Source: JBOFIQ01 sp051654905 (GTDB lineage Bacteria; Actinomycetota; Actinomycetes; Propionibacteriales; Propionibacteriaceae). Taken from it: 64,000 nt of DNA. Positions within the stretch are counted from its first letter, which is position 1. Each line of letters opens with the position of its first letter. The position numbers and the translations under genes are program-made. The notes below the pieces were generated by a model. The model searched no databases, had not been told where the DNA came from, and saw nothing but the letters and a program-made list of their open reading frames with translations. Positions 44,849-52,826 of the stretch are shown here, one piece after another. The stretch spans positions 209,302 to 273,301 of the forward strand of contig JBOFYY010000158.1 in NCBI GenBank assembly GCA_051654905.1, read 5' to 3'.

Positions 44849-45745
44849 TCAGTACTCCTTACGAACGCCAGAAAGTTCAGCGATCGAGATGGTCCGGGCG
44901 GCATCTACGATGATCGGCGCATCGATCATCTTGCCGTTTAGAGAAACAACTCCCAAGCCTTCACGCTCTGCCTGCTCTGCGGCTGCGACGATAAGGCGCG
45001 CCTGCTCTAGCTGGGCTTGAGTGGGGGCGTAGGCGTTATGAAGCGGGGCGATCTGACGCGGGTTAGCCAACGACTTACCGTCGTAGCCCAATCGCTTAAT
45101 CAGATCGACTTCTTTCAGGAAACCTTCTTCGTCATTAACATCGCCGAAAACTACGTCGTAACAAGCAATTCCAGCCATACGAGCCGCATGTAGTACTGCG
45201 CAACGGGCGTACCACAGTTCGGTTCCATCGCCGCGAGAAGTATGCATATCGATGACGTAGTCAAAACCGGCTAATGCAATTGAAACCATTCGCTTGCTAG
45301 ACATAGCAATCTCAACTGCGTTGACTACCCCAGCAGCAGACTCGATTGCTGCCATGATCTTGGTGGAACCAATATCGCGACCACAAGCTCGCTCGACACG
45401 TTCAATCTCAGCTTCAAGATCTTTCACCATTTGAGCATTCTCAACTTTAGGCAGTCGAATAACAGCGGCTCCGGCACGAACCATTGCTTCCAAATCAAGC
45501 ATGCCGAAAGGCGTATCGAGCGGATTAATCCGAACTACGATTTCCTGATCCGCCCAAACTGGGGAGGAAATAGCGTGGAAAACTAGCAACCGTGCAGCGT
45601 CTTTTTCCCGTAACGCTACGGCATCTTCCAGATCAAACATCACCGCATCAGCGTGATATACGTGAGCTGTCGATAACATGGCTGCGCTGCTGCCAGGGAT
45701 GAAAAGCATCGACCGACAAGGCTTAGTGGTATTCATGGCGCTCAC
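44849..45745 (-). CDS. citE: Citrate lyase beta subunit (citryl-ACP lyase)
   Basis: The subunit (298 residues from the start used) cleaves citryl-ACP to oxaloacetate and acetyl-ACP. It belongs to the HpcH/HpaI TIM-barrel family, with LFIPGSSAAML at the N-terminus, the Mg-binding VMFDLEDAVALREKDAAR, and KIMAAIESAAGVVNA near the middle. The GTG at 45745 has GGAG six bases ahead and overlaps the citD stop by four bases (GTGA), so it is preferred. An ATG at 45736 is the alternative. Confidence 0.95.
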   Translation of the reverse strand: MSAMNTTKPCRSMLFIPGSSAAMLSTAHVYHADAVMFDLEDAVALREKDAARLLVFHAISSPVWADQEIVVRINPLDTPFGMLDLEAMVRAGAAVIRLPKVENAQMVKDLEAEIERVERACGRDIGSTKIMAAIESAAGVVNAVEIAMSSKRMVSIALAGFDYVIDMHTSRGDGTELWYARCAVLHAARMAGIACYDVVFGDVNDEEGFLKEVDLIKRLGYDGKSLANPRQIAPLHNAYAPTQAQLEQARLIVAAAEQAEREGLGVVSLNGKMIDAPIIVDAARTISIAELSGVRKEY

Positions 45746-46029
45746 AGCGTGCTCCAATCGATCGTAGCCTCATCTTGTGCCCGTAAGACTGCTGCTTGTA
45801 CCCGCGCCCGAATCGTACAGTCAAGAGCACCTTTGTCCTCGACGACGATCTCGCCGCTCTCCACCCCTAGCTTGTGAAGAGTCTCTTCCACCACGGTTCG
45901 GATCTGATCACCAAATTGTGCCATCACCGTCGATGAAATAGTGATCTCTCGTTGCTGCGATGGCGCTACTTTCACTAAGACATCGCTGGATTCCAGCGTG
46001 CCCGCGAGAGCGTCTTTTTCGATACGCAT
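45742..46029 (-). CDS. citD: Citrate lyase acyl carrier protein (gamma subunit)
   Basis: The 95-residue carrier has the Ser-containing segment AGTLESSDVLVKV at residues 9-21, where the 2'-(5''-phosphoribosyl)-3'-dephospho-CoA group is attached (Ser14 by analogy with known CitD). Its length is typical. GAAGGA precedes the ATG. It lies between citC and citE with an 18-base gap and a 4-base overlap respectively. Confidence 0.95.
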   Translation of the reverse strand: MRIEKDALAGTLESSDVLVKVAPSQQREITISSTVMAQFGDQIRTVVEETLHKLGVESGEIVVEDKGALDCTIRARVQAAVLRAQDEATIDWSTL

Positions 46030-46047
46030 CGCGTTTTCCTTCTTTCC

Positions 46048-47100
46048 CTAGCGTTGCTCGGCCATGGCAGCCGGGACGTATTTTTGTTTAATTAGTTCAT
46101 AAGTGGGAGCCGGGACCAATGGCTCAATCTCTGCAATTCGTCCTGACATTAAAAGTTCACGCACATGGGTGGCAGAAATAACCGCATCGTCCTGACATAG
46201 TCGCGGAACAATATGCACATCAATAGCTGGTTCTGCCAACGGCGCCCGCATCAACCAGTAGCACATTTCTTCGTTATAAAGATTAGTGATCGCGCTCAGC
46301 GGCTCGGTGCCTACGTAGCGGTGCCTGATACCTAACGCCGGAGCAATGTAGCGTCGAAAAAGTTGCAGATCGATACCGGTAGCTGCTTTGGCTAGATCGG
46401 CGGCGTCTTTGAGGAAATACGACGGGAATGTCGCCCGAGATACGATGTAGTCGCTACCTGGGTGCACTACGATCCGATCTGCGTGCTGCAACGTAGCAAC
46501 ACCTGCTGTAACTAACGCTAACCGATCTTGATATGAGAACAGCGAAGTGTCTTCTCCCACCACAAAAACGTGGAGAACATCGCATTCAGAAGCTGCGGTA
46601 GCTACCAGATGCGCATGTCCTAACGTAAAAGGATTAGCGTTGAGGACAATTCCTGCAACTTTTTCCCCATCTCGACGCGATGCCTGCAACGATTTGGCAT
46701 ACCGGCTGATAGCTACCGGAGAGTTTTCGAGCAGCACCACCATATTTGGCACTTCTGCTAGCTGATGAAAACCGCAAGAAGAAAAAATAGGGGCATAACA
46801 GGGCTTCGTAAATAGGAAGAGGTGGCTACGTCCTCGTTCGAGAGCTACGTAGTTCATTTCTTCTACCAGCCGCCGAGCCAGATCATGGCCCTGCAAGTCA
46901 TTACGGACCGCAGCACATTTGAGAATTCGCCCAGCTAAACCTAAACAAGCAACGATCTGCTGCCCTTGCAGCGCCACAACAAAAAGTTCAATATCGGAGT
47001 CGTAGCCAAGACCTTCAGCTGCCAGTAACTCGATGATTTGTGATTTTTTAGCGTCATTATGGTGCGGCTCAACGACGGCAAAGACTATGTCGTCTTCCAT
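46048..47100 (-). CDS. citC: Citrate lyase acetate:SH ligase
   Basis: The 350-residue enzyme activates citrate lyase by acetylating the thiol of the CitD prosthetic group, using ATP and acetate. An N-terminal GNAT-like part (about 20-130; GLAGRILKCAAVRNDLQGHDLARRLVEEM) is followed by a nucleotidyltransferase domain with GIVLNANPFTLGHAHLVATAA near residues 150-170, the HxGH-type ATP site, and later SATHVRELL. AGGGGA precedes the ATG. It is the first gene of the operon. The promoter contains a perfect CTTGACGTCAAG palindrome. Confidence 0.95.
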   Translation of the reverse strand: MEDDIVFAVVEPHHNDAKKSQIIELLAAEGLGYDSDIELFVVALQGQQIVACLGLAGRILKCAAVRNDLQGHDLARRLVEEMNYVALERGRSHLFLFTKPCYAPIFSSCGFHQLAEVPNMVVLLENSPVAISRYAKSLQASRRDGEKVAGIVLNANPFTLGHAHLVATAASECDVLHVFVVGEDTSLFSYQDRLALVTAGVATLQHADRIVVHPGSDYIVSRATFPSYFLKDAADLAKAATGIDLQLFRRYIAPALGIRHRYVGTEPLSAITNLYNEEMCYWLMRAPLAEPAIDVHIVPRLCQDDAVISATHVRELLMSGRIAEIEPLVPAPTYELIKQKYVPAAMAEQR

Positions 47101-47113
47101 CGTGTTCCCCTAC

Positions 47114-47165
47114 CTTGACGTAGCGAGCGCCGCAATTAGCACACTCAAGATCTCTTGACGTCAAG
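47114..47165 (-). promoter_or_regulatory. Promoter/operator region of the citrate lyase operon
   Basis: CTTGACGTCAAG, a perfect 12-base palindrome, is at 47154-47165, and a second CTTGACGT is at 47114-47121. The minus-strand TTGACG could also serve as a -35 hexamer, with GCTAAT 18 bases on as -10. The same TTGACGT word occurs as an inverted repeat at 47903-47927. Confidence 0.6.
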
Positions 47166-47237
47166 CTTAACGGTCACAGGAAGGTAACGGAAGGGTTATG
47201 TCGCGTTTGTGAATAAGTTCACTTAAAGCGACCTCTC

Positions 47238-47864
47238 CTAGTGTTCTTTTGCTGCCGGAAGCATCCATCGGTAGCGCCGCGCTGCGAGCGTAACAACGGC
47301 TCCCACCAGAATTGAAGCGCCCATAGCTATGACGTGGTGACCCAATACTGTTAGGCATAGGGCAACCACGCTTGCTAAGAAGGCAGCCGATGCGTAAAGC
47401 GTATTACCGCCTAAAACCGCGGGCCTGCGCTGTAGCAGCAAATCTCGAACCATACCGCCACCTACTGCTGTAATTACTCCCAACAATAAAACTGGCACCC
47501 ACGGCAATCCCACAGCAATACCTTTTTGTACACCAACTGCCGACCAACAACCCAAAGCCACCGCATCAATCACTGCAAGCAACCGCAACGGCCATCGTCC
47601 TCGCACTGGGAAGATATATGCCACCAGCACGCCACCAACCGCTACCGGCAAGTACCATGGGTTTAGTAACACTGCTGCCGGACCGCTACCTAGCAAAGCA
47701 TCTCGGATCATACCGCCACCTAACCCCGATACAATGGCGACGATAATGAATCCGACGACGTCCAGCCGGGCACGTCGGGCAGCCATTCCACCTAGTAGCG
47801 CATTGCCTAGAACTCCAGCAAGATCTGTAGCAGTGACCACCGCAGGAAAATAGTCGGTAAGCAT
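47238..47864 (-). CDS. TRIC-type (UPF0126) cation channel protein
   Basis: The protein is about 208 residues from the ATG at 47864, with seven hydrophobic helices and an internal duplication. Each half carries the glycine-rich motif of the prokaryotic TRIC channels: GLGGGMIRDALLG and AVGGGMVRDLLLQRRPAVL. TRIC proteins form trimeric K+ channels; YicG in E. coli is the same family. A start at 47882 is also possible. It is divergent from the desulfidase gene and shares the repeat-bearing promoter region with it. Confidence 0.9.
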   Translation of the reverse strand: MLTDYFPAVVTATDLAGVLGNALLGGMAARRARLDVVGFIIVAIVSGLGGGMIRDALLGSGPAAVLLNPWYLPVAVGGVLVAYIFPVRGRWPLRLLAVIDAVALGCWSAVGVQKGIAVGLPWVPVLLLGVITAVGGGMVRDLLLQRRPAVLGGNTLYASAAFLASVVALCLTVLGHHVIAMGASILVGAVVTLAARRYRWMLPAAKEH

Positions 47865-47902
47865 ACCCTTATCTTCTCTCATTTACTTCGGGGGCATTAC
47901 AA

Positions 47903-47927
47903 TCACGTCAAGGTTCTTTTGACGTGA
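47903..47927. promoter_or_regulatory. Inverted repeat TCACGTCAA-N7-TTGACGTGA
   Basis: The 9-base arms are perfect and the spacer is seven bases. The right arm ends one base before the AAGGAG site of the plus-strand gene, so a bound protein would block it. The half-site TTGACGT recurs in the citC promoter. Confidence 0.7.
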
Positions 47928-47938
47928 CAAGGAGCATC

Positions 47939-49219
47939 ATGGATCAAACAACAATGGACCTATACGAGGCCACAATTGTCTCCGAAGTTGTTCCGGCACT
48001 CGGATGTACTGAACCTATCGCGATTGCGCTAGCAGCCGCAAAGGCCGCCGAGATTTTGGGGCAAACTCCCGAGCATCTCACCCTACGATGCAGCGGAAAT
48101 ATCGTAAAAAACGCTAAAGCTGTCACGGTTCCCCATTCTGGCGGACGTCACGGTCTAGAGATTGCTGGAGCACTCGGCGCCCTAGTTGCTCGCGCAGATG
48201 CTGAGCTGGAGTGCCTAGAAGAAGTCTCTGATGCAGATGCTGATATTGCCGCTGATTTCGTTGCCAACGGTGGGGTAACTATCGAACTAGAGCAAGGCGT
48301 CGTCGGACTATGGATTGACGCTATCGTTACCGGCGGCGGTCACACAGCACGCGTAGTTCTTTCTCAGGTACATACCCATGTTCACCTTGCCATGCTTGAC
48401 GGCAAAATTTTAGTAGCACCTCTCGACGAAGCTGAGGTAGCCGCTAAGAGCGTCGATATGTCGATTGCTGAGATTATCGAGTTTGCAAATACCGTCGATC
48501 TTGACGAGCGCCCTTCTCTCCGTGAAGCTATGCGCACCCAAGTGGCAATCAATGAAGCTATCGCGATAGAAGGTTTAGAAAACCCATGGGGCGCCCAGAT
48601 TGGGAGAGTTCTCAAACTCACTCATCCCGACGATGTTCGTACTCGTGCTCGATCATTAGCTGCTGCTGGATCTGATGCGCGTATGAGTGGGTGCGCGTTG
48701 CCAGTAATGATTAACTCTGGTTCTGGAAATCAGGGAATGACTGTCTCGTTACCTGTGCTGGCTTACGCTCGTGAGCTAAAAGTCAGCGAGGACGCTCTTG
48801 TTCGGTCTCTTCTAGTCAGCAATCTTGTTTCCATCCATCAAAAGAAGCTGGTAGGACGTCTTTCTGCTTTCTGTGGAGCAGTATCTGCCGCAGCCGGATC
48901 AGCCGCAGGTATCGCACATCTCAAAGGCTTATCTGTTGATGCAATTGGTCAAGCTATCGTAAATACTTTGGCTACTAGCGGTGGCATCGTATGCGACGGG
49001 GCTAAACCTTCATGTGCCTCAAAAATTTCGGTTGCGGTAGAAAACGCTACCTGTGGCGTCGATATGGCAGAGCATGGGGTTAACTTCGCTGCCGGCGATG
49101 GCATCGTGGGAGATACCGTCGAGGACACCATCAACAATATGGCTCGCGTTGCTCGAGATGGCATGGCAGCAACTGACGTCGAGATTCTCTCAGTTATGCT
49201 CGAACGCCCCAAACCGTAA
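47939..49219 (+). CDS. L-cysteine desulfidase / serine dehydratase-like protein (UPF0597)
   Basis: The protein is 426 residues from the ATG at 47939 (AAGGAG four bases ahead); in-frame GTG 47924 lies inside the inverted repeat. It is related to CyuA and to archaeal L-cysteine desulfidase, which carry a [4Fe-4S] cluster and release sulfide, ammonia and pyruvate. Candidate key residues are Cys23 in LGCTEP, Cys252 in SGCALPVMINSGSGNQG, and Cys352 and Cys359 in CDGAKPSC, with the same seven-residue spacing as the archaeal cluster ligands. Whether it uses cysteine or serine is open. Its promoter motif is shared with the citrate lyase operon. It overlaps the convergent Nudix gene by 30 bases. Confidence 0.9.
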   Translation: MDQTTMDLYEATIVSEVVPALGCTEPIAIALAAAKAAEILGQTPEHLTLRCSGNIVKNAKAVTVPHSGGRHGLEIAGALGALVARADAELECLEEVSDADADIAADFVANGGVTIELEQGVVGLWIDAIVTGGGHTARVVLSQVHTHVHLAMLDGKILVAPLDEAEVAAKSVDMSIAEIIEFANTVDLDERPSLREAMRTQVAINEAIAIEGLENPWGAQIGRVLKLTHPDDVRTRARSLAAAGSDARMSGCALPVMINSGSGNQGMTVSLPVLAYARELKVSEDALVRSLLVSNLVSIHQKKLVGRLSAFCGAVSAAAGSAAGIAHLKGLSVDAIGQAIVNTLATSGGIVCDGAKPSCASKISVAVENATCGVDMAEHGVNFAAGDGIVGDTVEDTINNMARVARDGMAATDVEILSVMLERPKP

Positions 49220-49651
49220 CGAATAGTTATTACTCGATACAACTAATGCCGGTTCATTATCGGCTGGCACCCACGACATATCTGCCAGCCGATCCGGGGA
49301 TACCCAGCGCACCTCGTCATGGGTATCCCCCAGAATTGGCTGTGCCTGTGTAGCGGCAAGATTATCGGCTAGTACCGCAAAAAATAGTCGCATACGTAGT
49401 TCGTCATTGATTGGCCATACTTCCTGCGGAGCTACTAGTTCCCCTACGACCTGTATTGACAGTTGGAGTTCTTCAGCTAGCTCTCTTGTCACAGCCGCAA
49501 CAGCAGACTCGCCGATTTCTGCTTTCCCGCCCGGGAACTCCCACAACCCAGCAAGCTGAGCTGGGCGATAACGACGCGCGACGAGTACCTGCCGCGGGTG
49601 GGGGTAGCGATCTACGATCACAGCCCCCACCACCAGACGAGAATCAGACAT
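49190..49651 (-). CDS. Nudix hydrolase (MutT-like)
   Basis: The 153-residue protein has a complete Nudix box, GGKAEIGESAVAAVTRELAEEL, at about residues 41-62. ARRYRPAQLAGLWEFPGG before it is typical of MutT 8-oxo-dGTP hydrolases, which remove oxidised nucleotides. The end region HDEVRWVSPDRLADMSWVPADNE fits this branch. Its 3' end overlaps that of the convergent desulfidase gene. Confidence 0.93.
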   Translation of the reverse strand: MSDSRLVVGAVIVDRYPHPRQVLVARRYRPAQLAGLWEFPGGKAEIGESAVAAVTRELAEELQLSIQVVGELVAPQEVWPINDELRMRLFFAVLADNLAATQAQPILGDTHDEVRWVSPDRLADMSWVPADNEPALVVSSNNYSLRFGAFEHN

Positions 49652-49668
49652 ACCCCTTACTTTAGGGT

Positions 49669-51291
49669 TTATCGAGGGCCGCGTCCGCCACCCATCGCTC
49701 CGCCACCGGGACCACCCATATTGCCGCTAGTAGCCTGATCGGCAGTCACTGAGGTTTCAGTACCATTTACTGCCACGGTATAGCTTCCGGTCTTAGCGAC
49801 CTCAGCAGCTGAGAAAACCACCGACTGGAAAGCTTTCTTCGCCGTGAACTCACCTAAGATCGTCGAACCGTTCTTTACCACTAATGTGTCGCCAGCTTTT
49901 CCAGAAATAGTGCTAGCTAGCCAGCCTTGAGCAGAGTCAGCATCTGGCGCTACTGCCATTCCTGCCGCCCCGATTGCTAGTAGCTGTCCACCTGAAATCA
50001 GGAATGATCCATCAACATCCAATGCCCCGTTACCGTTATTTGTTGGTCCGTAAACAATGGTTACTCCACCGGTAATTTTGATTGATCCATTAGCATCTAA
50101 ACCATCGCCAGCAGCATCAACCGTAAGGGTTCCACCAGAAACCTCCAGATATTGCCCATTGTCGGATTGTTGCTGTCCCGGCATTCCTGACCCATTATTT
50201 GCTCCAGAAACATTAACCCCATCGTCTGAGGAAGTTACTGAAGTTTGGCCGTCAGCGATACGAATAACAGCAGATTCAATTCCTTCAGCTGATTTAGCAA
50301 TCGTTGTTTTCCCGCCAGCGATAACAAGATTTTTCTCGCTATGGATACCGTCGTCACCAGCATCAACTGTCACAGTTCCACCAGTTGTTACCACATCGGT
50401 GTAGGCCTGTATCCCATCCTGTCCGCTGGTGATAGCAACTTGACCGCCAGTAACTTCGATCCATCCTCGGTCTGTATCTGTTTCATTGTCAGACTTAATT
50501 CCATCACCACTGGCTGTCACCGTCACAGTTCCGCCAGTTATCGAAACATAATCTTTGCCGCGAATCCCATCGTCGGTTCCGGAGATAGTGATATTTCCCG
50601 ACTCAATGACTAAACCGTCAGATACATTTATGGCATCGTTGTATTGACCTTTGACAGCCAATGAACCTTTACCAGTGATAGTTAGATCTGCTTTCGACCA
50701 AATAGCCGCATTTGGATCAGTGTCCGCTGTTGCCGCATAGCTAGAGCTATCAGTCACCGTATTTTGGGTTCCTTCCGCCAAAATCAATGACACCTCATCA
50801 GCCGCAGTGATTTGAATAGCAGCCCCGTCACTAGAGGTAATAGCAGCACCATTGAGAACAATTTTGACAGTACCTTCAGCGGCAGAATCTACGACGATAC
50901 GTCCTGTCAGCTCCCCGGTAAAAACATAAGTTCCTACCGTGTTAATCGTGACCGTCGAACCAGATACCGTAGCTCCGCTACCTGTAACTGTCGCGCTACT
51001 GCTGCTCAAGGAAATAGCTGTAGTTTGTGCATCTGGCGTCGAATCTTCTACTGACGCATGTGACTTTTGGTGAGTGGCTACCACCTCATCGACGATGGCA
51101 GCCGCCGCCTGCGACAACGATGCGGAAGTATTTGCAGTAGCAGCACTCGGCGTACTCGTTGAGGAAGAAGCGCTACTTGTAGCATTAGCGGCATTAACCT
51201 TAGTCGGTAAATCTGCTGCACTACAAGCAGTCAATGAACCAATTAGAGCCAATGAAGCCAAACTGGCAGTTAATCCGTGACGAATGTTCAT
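49669..51291 (-). CDS. Secreted lipoprotein with DUF4353 carbohydrate-binding-type beta-helix
   Basis: The protein is 540 residues from the ATG at 51291 (the frame is open further upstream into the VTC gene). A lipoprotein signal (GSLTAC) is followed by a Ser/Thr/Ala-rich linker to about residue 100. A long right-handed repetitive domain follows with units such as SGTDDGIRGKDYVSITGGTVTV and SGDGIKSDN, as in DUF4353 proteins. A Gly/Met-rich tail (NMGGPGGGAMGGGRGPR) ends it. DUF4353 proteins commonly lie next to VTC and DUF4956 genes, as here. It probably binds or scaffolds an extracellular polymer; the ligand is unknown. Confidence 0.85.
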   Translation of the reverse strand: MNIRHGLTASLASLALIGSLTACSAADLPTKVNAANATSSASSSTSTPSAATANTSASLSQAAAAIVDEVVATHQKSHASVEDSTPDAQTTAISLSSSSATVTGSGATVSGSTVTINTVGTYVFTGELTGRIVVDSAAEGTVKIVLNGAAITSSDGAAIQITAADEVSLILAEGTQNTVTDSSSYAATADTDPNAAIWSKADLTITGKGSLAVKGQYNDAINVSDGLVIESGNITISGTDDGIRGKDYVSITGGTVTVTASGDGIKSDNETDTDRGWIEVTGGQVAITSGQDGIQAYTDVVTTGGTVTVDAGDDGIHSEKNLVIAGGKTTIAKSAEGIESAVIRIADGQTSVTSSDDGVNVSGANNGSGMPGQQQSDNGQYLEVSGGTLTVDAAGDGLDANGSIKITGGVTIVYGPTNNGNGALDVDGSFLISGGQLLAIGAAGMAVAPDADSAQGWLASTISGKAGDTLVVKNGSTILGEFTAKKAFQSVVFSAAEVAKTGSYTVAVNGTETSVTADQATSGNMGGPGGGAMGGGRGPR

Positions 51292-51329
51292 GAAAGTGTT
51301 CCGTTCTAGAAATAAATAAGTAAAGAGTT

Positions 51330-52088
51330 TTAGTGAGTTCCACAATGCTTTTTGAGCACCCGGTTCCACTTATTTCGGGGCAATTCTGGGAAAATTACGG
51401 CAGCACCCGTCCCATATTTCGATAATTTCGTCGGCCTAATCCCAGCTCGCCAAAGCAGCCGATCTACGTCGCCCGCACCGCCAGGAGATTTAGTTTCAAC
51501 TACCACTAGATCACTAGGAGCTATCCCCTCCTCATGCGGCTGGGACCAAGTCAAACCCATGTCGATAGTGATACGGGAATCTTTCAGCGCAAGCGTGGTA
51601 CGTCGATAGCGGGTTTCTAGAACTGGGTTGAGATAGCGTGGCAGATCAACAATTCCGCGAGCTTTCAACGTCGCCCGCACCCATACCAGATCAAGATTAT
51701 GAAGCTGATCGGTATCAGCATGAAGCCGACGATCTTTAGTTGTTAAGAACCGTTCTGCAGTTTTTACTTCTAGGAAAGAATCCCCGCTATCGACGTAATG
51801 TCGAGTACGAACTTTCCAGCGACGTCGTCGCCCCCGCGCCGATAATAAGAAACTTTCCATATCGTCGGTATCGAAATACACCGAGCGGTAATCAAAAGCT
51901 CGATCACCAGCAATATCAAGGATCTGAGTATCGCTAGGCAATGCAGCCAACAATGCGCTTGTTTGCATCTGGGTTAGAGCATATTTTCGGTCTACCCGGG
52001 ACATTAAAGAATGCTCTTGGTTCAATTCAGCAAGACTGATTGGCGCGAAAGATGCCACCGGAGCAGCTTCTAAACTCATGATTGCCAT
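51330..52088 (-). CDS. VTC-domain polyphosphate polymerase-like protein
   Basis: The protein is 252 residues from the ATG at 52088 (AAGGAG eight bases ahead). The triphosphate-tunnel metalloenzyme fold shows in SRVDRKYALT near residue 29, YRSVYFDTDDMESF, RRRWKVRTRHYVDSGDSFLEVKTAE and VLETRYRRTTLAL, with alternating basic and acidic residues lining the tunnel. In yeast, Vtc4 makes polyphosphate with this domain. Bacterial VTC proteins next to DUF4956 and CotH/DUF4353 proteins have no proven role. It is the middle gene of a three-gene operon. Confidence 0.88.
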   Translation of the reverse strand: MAIMSLEAAPVASFAPISLAELNQEHSLMSRVDRKYALTQMQTSALLAALPSDTQILDIAGDRAFDYRSVYFDTDDMESFLLSARGRRRRWKVRTRHYVDSGDSFLEVKTAERFLTTKDRRLHADTDQLHNLDLVWVRATLKARGIVDLPRYLNPVLETRYRRTTLALKDSRITIDMGLTWSQPHEEGIAPSDLVVVETKSPGGAGDVDRLLWRAGIRPTKLSKYGTGAAVIFPELPRNKWNRVLKKHCGTH

Positions 52089-52122
52089 AGGGATTTCTCC
52101 TTGATAAAACAGATAGCAGGAA

Positions 52123-52683
52123 TTAGTGAGCGTTAGCGGTATCACTTTGACACCAGCGCACTTGCACCAGCGTGGTGTCAGTCACATGGTCGACGCGTTG
52201 CACATCAATATCGAGAACTGTGATTCCCATTCGTCGCTCCAGATCAGCGATGATGTCGCTATCGCGGTCGTAAGCACGATCTAGTTGAACCAGCCGGGTC
52301 GGACGGGGTACGAATACTGCCTTATGATCGACGAGCGCTAGCACTCCCACGATGAGCCCCATCAGTGATAATCCAAACCACATTGGGGTAGGAGCAAGCC
52401 CGCCTAATAGCCCTAATGCCAATGCCGCGAAATAGTAGGCAACTTCATGCTGGGCTAATTCGGTTGAGCGGAGTCGAATAATAGACAGTACACCAAAGAG
52501 TCCCATCCCCAACCCTGCCCCCACAGTTGAGTTAGCTAGGGCTGCCGCTACTGCAACAACACCTACGTTGACGCCAAGTAGTGCCACCGCTAGATCACGG
52601 CGATGGTGACGACGTAGGTAGAGAGCGCATACCAAAATGGTTACGGCAATAAGGTCTGTGAAAAGAAATATCAGTGCTGTCAT
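52123..52683 (-). CDS. DUF4956 membrane protein
   Basis: The 186-residue protein has four to five hydrophobic helices in the first 120 residues (FLFTDLIAVTILVCALYL, VNVGVVAVAAALAN, LGMGLFGVLSIIRLRSTELAQHEVAYYFAALALGLLGG). A cytoplasmic part follows with LVQLDRAYDRDSDIIADLERRMGITVLDIDVQRVDHVTDTT. IIRLRSTELxxHEVAYYF is the DUF4956 hallmark. It is the first gene of the DUF4956-VTC-DUF4353 operon and probably feeds or exports the polymer of the VTC enzyme. A PhoP-like box lies 44 bases upstream. Confidence 0.88.
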   Translation of the reverse strand: MTALIFLFTDLIAVTILVCALYLRRHHRRDLAVALLGVNVGVVAVAAALANSTVGAGLGMGLFGVLSIIRLRSTELAQHEVAYYFAALALGLLGGLAPTPMWFGLSLMGLIVGVLALVDHKAVFVPRPTRLVQLDRAYDRDSDIIADLERRMGITVLDIDVQRVDHVTDTTLVQVRWCQSDTANAH

Positions 52684-52727
52684 GTCTGCTACTTCACCGC
52701 ATGATCTTGGCTAAGCACTGTGGCTTT

Positions 52728-52745
52728 CTTATGTGCTTGCTGTGA
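52728..52745 (-). promoter_or_regulatory. PhoP-like site upstream of the DUF4956-VTC operon
   Basis: Minus-strand TCACAGC-AAGC-ACATAAG has a perfect first half-site and a weak second one. It shares 12 of its first 13 bases with the site ahead of phoP and ends 44 bases from the start codon, the same distance as at phoP. Confidence 0.5.
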
Positions 52746-52826
52746 AAGGCTTCCATTAAGCAGATCCTCATCTGGCACACGGGCTTATCAAAGCAAACTC
52801 ACAGAAAACATCGCTTTGGTAAAGAT

